Assembly (NCBI GenBank): GCA_937884735.1
Contig: CAKZYI010000719.1
Span: forward strand, 1-6,039
DNA: 6,039 bases
Direction of reading: 5' to 3'
Source of the DNA: an uncultured Pleurocapsa sp.
GTDB taxonomy: Bacteria > Cyanobacteriota > Cyanobacteriia > Cyanobacteriales > Xenococcaceae
Below, piece by piece: positions 1 through 6,039 of this stretch. Numbering within the stretch: position 1 is the stretch's first letter; every line of letters begins with the position of its first letter. The notes under the pieces were generated by a model, which was not told the DNA's origin, searched no databases, and saw only the letters and a program-made list of their open reading frames with translations. The translations under genes and the position numbers were made by a program.

Positions 1-3000
1 TATGCTGACAGGTTTGCGTCAACAAGGATTAAAACCTCAAGATAAGGTTATTTTGCAGCTACAAAATCCCCGCCACTTTTTTACTAGTCTTTGGGCTTGT
101 TTTTTGGGGGGGGTTATTCCTATTCCTCTTGGTGTAGATCTTACTTTTTATGGAGATATCAGTAAAAGCAAGCTATATCAAACAAGGGAGATATGCCAGG
201 ATAACTGGGCTGATAATCGCGCTTTAATTGTTACAGACATAAAAATAAATAGTAACCTGCCAGTACAAGAAATAGCTTTTAAAAAGTTATTAAATCATTC
301 ACCAGACTACAATTATTACGACAGCAATTTGGATAGCCTAACTTTATTGTTATTCACTTCAGGAAGCACAGCAAAGCCTAAAGGAGTCATGTTGTCTGGG
401 CGAAACCTGGTTGCTAGTGTTTATGGAATGGCAAAGGTAAATAATTTATCTCAACAGGATATTACTTTAAACTGGATGCCCTTGGAACATGTTGCTAGTT
501 TGGTAATGTTCCATTTGACGGAAGTATATTTGGGATGTCAGCAAATTCAGGTAAGCAGTGAAGTAATTCTGCAAGATACTTTGCAATGGTTAAACCTGCT
601 CCATAAGTACCGCGTTAATGCTACCTGGAGTCCTAATTTTGCCTATAATTTGGTGAATGAAAGACTAGATCGAGAAATTAAACACAATTGGGATTTATCT
701 TGTGTGCGCTGGATGGGAAATGGCGCGGAAGCAGTTGTGGGAAAAACTGCGGGGCGTTTTATAGAATTGCTAGCACCCTATGGCTTAAAACCAACTGTAG
801 TTAGCCCTGGATACGGGATGTCGGAAACAACTTCAGGGATATGCCATTCTCATGATTTTTACCATAATAGAAACCGTGATTTTGTGTCGGTAGGCTCGCC
901 TATTCCTGGGGTATCTCTGCGAATTGTGGATGAGGAAAATAAAGTTATACCAGAAGGGACAACTGGTTTACTACAGGTGAAAGGGGAAACGGTAACAGCA
1001 GGGTATTATCAACAGCCATTGAACGAGGAAATTTTTACCAATGGTTGGTTTAATACAGGAGATTTGGGGTTTATTGAGCAAGGCAAATTAACCATTACTG
1101 GTCGTCAAAAAGATGTCATTATTATCAATGGGGTAAATTACTACAACCACGACATCGAAACCATAGTGGAAGAAATAGCAGGGGTTACTATTTCTTTTAC
1201 TGCTGCCTGTGGCGTTTTGGGAGACAACAAGCAAGAACAAGTAGCCATCTTTTTTAATACAGAAGAGGAGTCAGATAGCTTAAGAGAATTAATCAATACT
1301 ATCCGCAGGAATGTCTTCACTGAGACTGGAGTTTCTCCTACATATATTATTCCCGTTGCTAAAGAGACTATACCAAAAACCGCGATCGGTAAAATAATGC
1401 GATCGCAATTAAGCCAAAGATTTAATACAGGAGAGTTTAAGGATGTTGTTGCAGATATAAATAATTTATTTGATCAAAGAAATTTAAGCCAACAAGATTT
1501 ACCAGGTAATGCGATCGAACAAAAGCTAGTAGCAGTGTGGCGGGAAGTTTTAAATTTACAGAAGGTTGGGGTTAAGGATAACTTCTTTGAATTGGGAGGA
1601 AATTCTTTATTGTTAATGCAGGTATTGAGTAAGCTAACACCTGAATACAATATTTCTGCGGTAACGCTATTTCAATATCCCACAATATCTGCCCTAGCCG
1701 ATTATCTTAGCAACGATCAAGAGTCGGTTGCCCTAGAGCAAGGTAAACGCCGAGGAGAGTTAAGACGGAAGACAGGTAATAAAGATGTAGCAATTATTGG
1801 AATGTCCTGTCGTTTTCCTGGAGCGAATAATATTGAGGAATTCTGGGATAACCTATGTAGTGGAGTAGAGTCTATTAGCTTCTTTGAAGACGAGGAGATA
1901 ATTAACTCTGGTGTTGATAAAGAATTAATTAATAATCCAAACTATGTAAAAGCAAGTCCAATCTTAGAAGATATAGAAGGCTTTGATGCAGATTTTTGGG
2001 GATTTAGTCCCAAGGAAGCTAAATTACTAGATCCCCAACAGCGTTTATTTCTTGAATGTGCGTGGGAAAGCCTAGAGGATGCAGGATACGATCCTCTTGC
2101 TTACAAAGGAGATATCAACCTTTACGGTGGTGCGGCAACGAACACCTATCTCTTAAATAATATTTATCCCAACCGTCACCATATAGACGAACAGGATAAC
2201 CTACAGGTACTTAACCTTAGTTCAATGGGGGGCTTTCAAGTCAGTACGGCAAACGACAAAGACTATCTGACAACCAGAACATCCTACAAATTGAATCTTA
2301 CAGGGTCGAGTATAAATGTGCAAACTGCTTGCTCCACATCCTTAGTAACGATTCATTTAGCCTGTCAAAGTTTAATTAATGCCGAATGCGACATGGCTTT
2401 GGCTGGCGGTGTATCTGTCCACTCTCCCCAAAAGATGGGCTACCTTTATCAAGAAGGAATGATTCTCTCTCCCGATGGTCACTGTCGGGCTTTTGATGCT
2501 GATGCGGCAGGAACAGTCTTCGGTAGCGGTGCGGGAATGGTTGTTTTGAAGTTATTGGACAAAGCTATAGCAGAAGGCGATCGCATTTACGGTATTGTCA
2601 GAGGCTCGGCTGTTAATAATGATGGTGGGACAAAGGTCGGATATCTCGCTCCCAACGTAGATGGACAGACAAGAGTTATCGCTGAAGCCTTAGCCGTAGC
2701 TAATATACCCCCCGATACGGTTAACTATATTGAAGCTCATGGTACAGGAACAAAACTAGGCGATCCGATTGAAGTCAAGGCGTTGTCCCAAGCCTATCAT
2801 CAAGATAGCGAAAAAACGGGTTATTGTGCAATGGGTTCGGTTAAAAGTAACGTCGGACATCTGCAAATGGCATCAGGCATTGTTGGTTTTATTAAAGCTG
2901 TTCTTTGTTTATACAATCAAAAAATTCCTGCAAGTCTACATTTTGCTAATCCCAACCCCCAATTAAATCTCGATCGCAGCCCATTTTATATCAACACTCA

Positions 3001-6000
3001 GTTGAAACATTGGACATCAAGTAGCTATCCCCGTCGTGGAGGAGTTAATTCTTTGGGTATTGGCGGTACAAACGCTCACGTTATCTTGGAAGAGTTTGTT
3101 GATAAAAAAGAAACGTCTGATGAATTATTACCAGCCTATTTGTTAACCCTATCGGCAAAAAATGAAACTGCATTACAGGAGTTGGCTGCTAGGTATCGAG
3201 AATATATAACGACGTGTCATGAAACGCCACTACTGCGGGATATTTGTTTAACCAGCAATGTTGGCAGACATCATTTTGATTATCGTTGCGCTGTTGTGGC
3301 AAAGGATAAACAGGATTTGATTAATCAGTTAGCTAATATCTCAATAAATAATATCCAGCAAAATAATAAAATAGCCTTTCTCTTTACAGGACAAGGTTCA
3401 CAATATGTAGGGATGGGGCAGCAACTATATAATACCTGCGATGTGTTTAAAGAAAATTGCGATCGCTGTTGGGAAATTTTGCGATCGCATATTGATGTTG
3501 ACAGAACATTTATTGATCTTGATAAAACCCAATATGCCCAACCATTATTATTTATTACTGAATATTCTCTGGCGCAAATGTGGATAGCCTGGGGAATTAA
3601 ACCTGATGTGGTGATGGGACATAGTATCGGGGAATATGTGGCTGCAACTATTGCGGGCGTATTTAGTTTGGAAGATGCTTTGAAGTTGGTTTGTGTTAGG
3701 GGTAAGCTGATGGGAAGCTTACCTGAAAATGGGGCGATGTTGGCTGTTTTTGGTGAAGAGACAAAGATATTGGATTATCTCTCGCGAAGACGCAATTCGA
3801 GCATTCCCTTGCGCCTGTCGGCGACGCGGGGTCTCGAAAAAGACGCTAAGAAAGGTGCAAAGAAGAATATAAGTGTTGCTGCGAATAATGGTACTCATAT
3901 TGTTTTGTCTGGTTTTAAAGAAGATATTAATAGTCTGAAAAAAGAATTAGATTTCTTAGATATTAAGACGCAGTTGTTGAATGTATCTCATGGCTTTCAT
4001 TCTCCTTTGATGCAGCCGATAGTAAAGGATTTTAAAGCAGTAGCAGATACAGTTAGTTATTCAACTCCTATAATACCTATTGTTTCCAATCTTACGGGAG
4101 AATTGGCAGATGAAACTATCGCCACTGCTGATTATTGGATTGAGCATATATTGCAGCCTGTTCAATTTGCCAAGAGTATTAAATATTTGGAGCGACAACA
4201 GGTAGATATATTTTTAGAAGTGGGAACAAAGCCTATTCTTAGAAGTATGGCACAAAGCATTTTGGATAATAAATTATGCTTACATACTTTAGATGATAAA
4301 CAGGAAGATTGGAAAAGCATATTATTAAGCCTTTCTGATTTTTACAAACAAGGATTAGATGTAAATTGGTTGGCAGTAGATAAAAATTATCGCGGTAATA
4401 AAACATCCTTGCCTACCTATCCTTTTCAACGACAAAGATATTGGTTTGATATTTCCACAGAAGTTAGTTATTACAAAAACAAGAATAACCTAATTCATCC
4501 TTTACTAGGAAGTCATATAAATTCTCCTCTCAAACAAACTATCTTTCAAAGCAATATAGAACCTGATACTATTAATTGGCTACAAGATCACCGTATAGAA
4601 GATAAAGCAGTCTTTCCTGGTACGGCTTATTTAGAAATGGCGATCGCATTAAGTCTATTTAAGTTTAAAAAGCTGCCCTTTAGTATTAAAGATATTAATA
4701 TTCCTACTCCTTTATATATTGATGGACAACCAAAGATTCAATCAATACTTTCTCCCCTACAAGAATATCTAAACTGGGAAATTTATAGTTTGGATAATGA
4801 CCAATGGCAACTACACGCTACTGGAGAAATATTATCTATATCTAAAATAGAGAAAAAAGAAGAATTAGAATTTATTAAATCTAAATTTAGTAACAAAATA
4901 GATATAAAACAGCACTACATATCTTGTCAACAAAAAGGAATAAATTACGGTAAAAGCTTTCAAATAATCAAAGAATTATATGCCAAAGAGAAGCAAGCAT
5001 TAGGGTTAATAGAATTACCTCGTAATTTAAATAGCGATCGATATAATTTTCATCCTGCATTACTAGATTCTTGCTTACAAATAATTTTTGCCGCTTTACC
5101 AAAAGAATTGCAAGCCACAATCTATGTACCCGTAGGTTTAGATAAATTCGATCTATATAATCTTCCGCAAAATAAAGTCTGGAGTTATTTAGAATTAAAA
5201 CCATCAAGCAACAATGAAAAACTGATTGCAGATGTCTGGCTATACCAAAACAACGGAGAATTAATTGCCAAAATAGAAGGCTTAAAATCTCAAGCCATAA
5301 ATCCTTCACCAGCTTGGCACAACTGGCTGTATCAAACAGAGTGGCAACCCCAACCATTATTAACCCCGCCTTCTTTATTAACTACTGGCACTTGGTTAAT
5401 CTTTGCCGACAGTACCAACAAATCCATAACAATTAGTCAAGAATTATCCATACTTCTAAAATCTCAGCAACAGCAGCATTACATTATTACCCGCAACGAA
5501 ATTGCCGACGATCCTCAAGCCTTTATTGATTTAATTAAACAACATCCCCATCTTGCAGGGGTAATATATCTCTGGAGTCTAGACAGTAGTCATAACTGGG
5601 AAGAGTGTAAAAGTTATTTATATTTAGTACAGGCTTTAATCAAACATGAAAGTAATCCTCCCCTGTGGTACATCACCCAAAATGCACAGCCTGTAAACAA
5701 CCATCAAACAATATCAGGAATTAAAAATTCTACACTCTGGGGAATGCAAAAAGCGATCGCCTTAGAACATCCTGAGTTAAGATGTGCTGGAATAGATATA
5801 GACTCTTTTGATAACTTTGCCGATACTATCTTTCAAGAAATATGCGCCAGAGAAAATGAACAGATAGCCTATCGCAATCATCAACGCTATGTTCTCAGGC
5901 TTGTAGAAAAATCTTACAAAACCCCTGTTAATAAAATATCGGCTCAAACTGCAAATTTACAGCTACAGATAAATCATCCTGGAAATCTAGATAGTCTGAA

Positions 6001-6039
6001 ATGGAAACCTGTTACTCGACAGCAGCCTACAGATAACGA
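1..6039 (+). CDS. Type I polyketide synthase, loading ligase plus first reducing module (partial at both ends)
   Basis: One uninterrupted frame, codons beginning at base 2, gives 2012 residues with no stop. Residue n below starts at base 3n-1. Domains in order are acyl-AMP ligase, PCP-like carrier, KS, AT, DH, structural KR half and the beginning of an ER. This is a cytosolic assembly-line enzyme that activates a starter acid, holds it as a thioester and extends it with one extender unit. The ATG at base 2 is not taken as the start, because the ligase homology begins inside the domain (the usual N-terminal part, perhaps 60-100 residues, is missing). The 3' end stops in the first strands of the ER, so a catalytic KR and a carrier are expected beyond it. 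There is no intergenic space and no regulatory signal to read. The family assignment is firm. The product is unknown. No gene symbol is given because the wider cluster is not visible. Confidence 0.96.
2..1435 (+). other. Domain: acyl-AMP ligase (adenylation) loading domain, N-terminus missing
   Basis: Residues 1-478. It belongs to the ANL superfamily: it would activate a carboxylic acid with ATP and pass the acyl group to the carrier that follows. Visible core motifs are the P-loop-like TSGSTAKPKG (119-128), YGMSETT (271-277), TGD (352-354), GRQKDVIIING (367-377) and PKTAIGK (458-464) with the catalytic lysine K464. The region where amino-acid-activating domains have the Asp that binds the substrate amino group reads NWMPLEHVAS (157-166) here. 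This fits an acid without an alpha-amino group. From memory, this segment and the later SPNFAYNL stretch resemble the loading domains of McyG-like and CrpA-like cyanobacterial synthases, which take aryl or phenylpropanoid-type acids. A fatty-acyl-AMP ligase is the main alternative. The substrate cannot be read from the sequence by eye. Confidence 0.9.
1399..1406. repeat. HIP1 octamer GCGATCGC
   Basis: Perfect copy of the highly iterated palindrome typical of many cyanobacterial genomes. It lies in the codons for Met-Arg-Ser near the end of the ligase domain. A near copy (GCGATCGG, 1382-1389) lies ten bases upstream, and another (GCGATCGA) is at 1511-1518. Confidence 0.95.
1505..1714 (+). other. 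Domain: acyl/peptidyl carrier protein of the loading unit
   Basis: Residues about 502-571. The carrier motif DNFFELGGNSLLLMQ places the phosphopantetheine attachment serine at S535 (codon 1604-1606). The LGGNS form is more typical of peptidyl carriers than of PKS carriers, whose motif is usually LGxDS. The domain ends with the usual helix-4 signature (FQYPTISALADYL, to residue 569). It follows the ligase after a linker of about 23 residues and is joined to the KS by a short basic linker (KRRGELRRK, 582-590). It should hold the activated starter acid and hand it to the KS in cis. Confidence 0.93.
1784..3094 (+). other. Domain: beta-ketoacyl synthase (KS)
   Basis: Residues 595-1031, a normal KS length. 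It starts with DVAIIGMSCRFPGA and ends with GGTNAHVILEE. The full catalytic triad is present: Cys777 in TACSTS (codon 2330-2332), His913 in EAHGTGT and His953 in KSNVGH. Spacings of 136 and 40 residues match the family. The domain condenses the starter held on the upstream carrier with a malonyl unit by decarboxylative Claisen condensation. The stretch before the active cysteine (DYLTTRTSYKLNLTG) is of the kind found in KS domains that follow a carrier of NRPS type in cyanobacterial hybrid enzymes. That last point is from memory. An active Cys argues against a decarboxylating loading KSQ domain. Confidence 0.97.
2577..2584. repeat. HIP1 octamer GCGATCGC
   Basis: Perfect copy inside the KS, read as Gly-Asp-Arg. 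Its codon phase differs from that of the copy at 1399. A seven-base match (CGATCGC) lies later in the KS at 2971-2977. Confidence 0.95.
3095..3367 (+). other. KS-AT linker region
   Basis: Residues 1032-1122 join the KS to the AT. The segment reads LLTLSAKNETALQELAARY near its beginning and DICLTSNVGRHHFDYRCAVVAKD in the middle. This is the usual layout of the alpha/beta linker subdomain between KS and AT in type I PKSs. The later part (LINQLANISINNIQQNN) is the expected low-complexity lead-in to the AT. No catalytic function is assigned. Confidence 0.85.
3459..3488. repeat. Pair of HIP1 octamers 22 bases apart
   Basis: Perfect GCGATCGC at 3459-3466 and 3481-3488, in the first part of the AT. 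The bases before each copy are also similar (GAAAATT and GAAATTTT), so the pair forms an imperfect direct repeat of about 15 bases. The two copies are read in different codon phases (Cys-Asp-Arg and Leu-Arg-Ser). Confidence 0.95.
3781..3836 (+). repeat. GC-rich palindromic repeat-like element inserted in frame in the AT
   Basis: Thirty-seven of 56 bases are G or C, in strong contrast to the AT-rich gene around it. The core 3811-3836 has 21 of 26. It contains short inverted repeats: CGCC (3812-3815) with GGCG (3820-3823), and GTCG (3817-3820) with CGAC (3822-3825). From memory, pieces such as GCGACGCGGGGTCTCG and GCATTCCC recur in dispersed palindromic repeats of some cyanobacterial genomes. 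It encodes a basic stretch (SRRRNSSIPLRLSATRGL) with no counterpart in typical AT domains. The A-rich continuation to about 3868 (EKDAKKGAKKN) may be part of the same insertion. The exact borders cannot be set without an uninterrupted homologue. The strand of the element is arbitrary. Confidence 0.72.
4490..5299 (+). other. Domain: dehydratase (DH), double hotdog
   Basis: Residues about 1497-1766. It begins with HPLLG (1499-1503) and contains the two expected halves. The catalytic His is H1530 in DHRIEDKAVFPG (codon 4589-4591). The catalytic Asp is D1689 in HPALLDSCLQ (codon 5066-5068). A YGxxF motif, YGKSF, sits at 1649-1653, and VPVGLDKFDLY follows the second half. The domain removes water from the beta-hydroxyacyl intermediate to give an enoyl thioester. 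Two signature positions deviate: the Gly of HxxxGxxxxP is Asp1534, and the Pro of YGP is Lys1651. The two catalytic residues themselves are intact, so it is probably active, but this is less certain than for the KS. Confidence 0.92.
4640..4647. repeat. HIP1 octamer GCGATCGC
   Basis: Perfect copy in the DH, read as Ala-Ile-Ala directly after the first DH motif. A seven-base match (GCGATCGA) is present later in the DH at 5034-5041. Confidence 0.95.
5315..5908 (+). other. Domain: structural (non-catalytic) half of the ketoreductase
   Basis: Residues about 1772-1969. It starts with the WLYQTEWQPQP strand and continues with GTWLIFADS, LAGVIYLWSLD, LWYITQNAQPV and LWGMQKAIALEHPELRCAGIDID, ending at RYVLRLVE. 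These are the recognisable strands and helices of the truncated Rossmann subdomain that stabilises a PKS ketoreductase. There is no glycine-rich NADPH motif and no Ser-Tyr-Lys catalytic set, as expected for this half. In modules with an enoylreductase, the ER is inserted between this structural half and the catalytic half. The catalytic KR is therefore expected downstream of the window. This is known architecture rather than something seen here. Confidence 0.87.
5753..5760. repeat. HIP1 octamer GCGATCGC
   Basis: Perfect copy in the structural KR half, read as Ala-Ile-Ala within the conserved GMQKAIALEHPEL stretch. Confidence 0.95.
5957..6039 (+). other. Domain: start of an enoylreductase (ER), cut by the window end
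   Basis: Residues 1986-2012. The sequence LQLQINHPGNLDSLKWKPVT followed by RQQPTDN matches the first strands of PKS enoylreductases of the medium-chain dehydrogenase family, which open with a PGxLDxLxW pattern. No NADPH-binding or catalytic residues are inside the window. The call rests on this short N-terminal signature and on its position directly after the structural KR half. If complete, the domain would reduce the enoyl thioester and make the module fully reducing. Confidence 0.8.

Larger units (their letters stand above)
3368..4280 (+). other. Domain: acyltransferase (AT), malonyl-type motifs, with an in-frame insertion
   Basis: Residues about 1123-1427. Motifs are FTGQGSQ (1128-1134), GHSIGEYVAA (nucleophile Ser1208, codon 3623-3625), conserved Arg1233 in VCVRGKLM, and SHGFHS with catalytic His1333 (codon 3998-4000). 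GHSIGE together with the HGFH form (Phe rather than the YASH of methylmalonyl-specific ATs) points to malonyl-CoA as extender. That inference rests on established AT sequence rules. The domain is followed by the normal post-AT linker ending LPTYPFQRQRYWF (1470-1482). The oddity is a basic, serine- and arginine-rich stretch at residues about 1261-1288, between GAMLAVFGEE and ISVAANNG, where related ATs have a short loop. It coincides with a GC-rich DNA repeat. All catalytic residues remain, but whether the enzyme still folds and works is not known. Confidence 0.94.

Noticed and set aside
2..4. ATG at the left end as the start codon of the gene
   Set aside because: The following residues (LTGLRQQGLKPQDKVILQL) match the inside of the N-terminal part of adenylating domains, where residues upstream are needed. 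The frame is open to the window edge.
2769..2966. 65-codon ORF on the + strand in another frame
   Set aside because: It lies wholly inside the KS coding sequence, overlapping the conserved KSNVGH region. Its peptide has no recognisable domain and there is no ribosome binding site context. It is a shadow of the PKS frame.
3781..3836. CRISPR repeat, attachment site or intrinsic terminator
   Set aside because: Only one copy is present in the window, there is no spacer pattern, and the inverted repeats are short with no T-run after them. The coding frame runs straight through it.
3776..3868. Frameshift or pseudogene at the AT insertion
   Set aside because: AT homology is in the same frame on both sides of the segment and there is no stop codon, so the insertion is a multiple of three and the gene stays open.
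4968..5357. 129-codon ORF on the minus strand
   Set aside because: It is antisense to the DH domain, whose catalytic Asp motif is encoded in this stretch on the + strand. The peptide is Leu/Ile-rich with no recognisable family. It is best explained as a shadow of the AT-rich coding sequence.
5315..5908. C-methyltransferase domain between DH and ER
   Set aside because: No SAM-binding glycine motif is seen. The strands GTWLIFADS, LAGVIYLWSL and LWGMQKAIALEHPEL are those of the structural KR half.

Overview
The window lies inside one very large gene on the + strand. A single reading frame (codons starting at base 2) runs from the first base to the last, 2012 full codons without a stop, so both ends of the gene fall outside the window. 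No start codon, stop codon, promoter, terminator, RNA gene or minus-strand gene can be supported here.

The gene is a multidomain type I polyketide synthase with an acyl-activating loading unit at its front. The order is: acyl-AMP ligase (N-terminus missing, about 2-1435), peptidyl-carrier-like domain (1505-1714), ketosynthase (1784-3094), KS-AT linker (3095-3367), acyltransferase with malonyl-type motifs (3368-4280), dehydratase (4490-5299), structural half of a ketoreductase (5315-5908), and the first residues of what looks like an enoylreductase (5957-6039). The catalytic ketoreductase and the next carrier domain would lie downstream. The inferred chemistry is that the ligase adenylates a carboxylic acid and loads it on the carrier. 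The KS then extends it with one malonyl unit. If the domains downstream are present and active, the new beta-carbon is fully reduced to a methylene.

The source is very probably a cyanobacterium. The DNA is AT-rich yet carries six perfect copies of the HIP1 octamer GCGATCGC, spread over all three codon phases, plus several one-off copies. The ligase also resembles (from memory) the loading domains of cyanobacterial hybrid PKS/NRPS proteins such as McyG. The genus cannot be fixed from this window.

The most unusual item is a short GC-rich segment (about 3781-3836, perhaps to 3868) inserted in frame in the small subdomain of the acyltransferase. It looks like a dispersed repeat element that has become protein-coding: it adds about 22-28 mostly basic residues at a place where related acyltransferases have a short loop. 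Otherwise the domains carry their expected catalytic residues, with some deviations in the dehydratase signature motifs.
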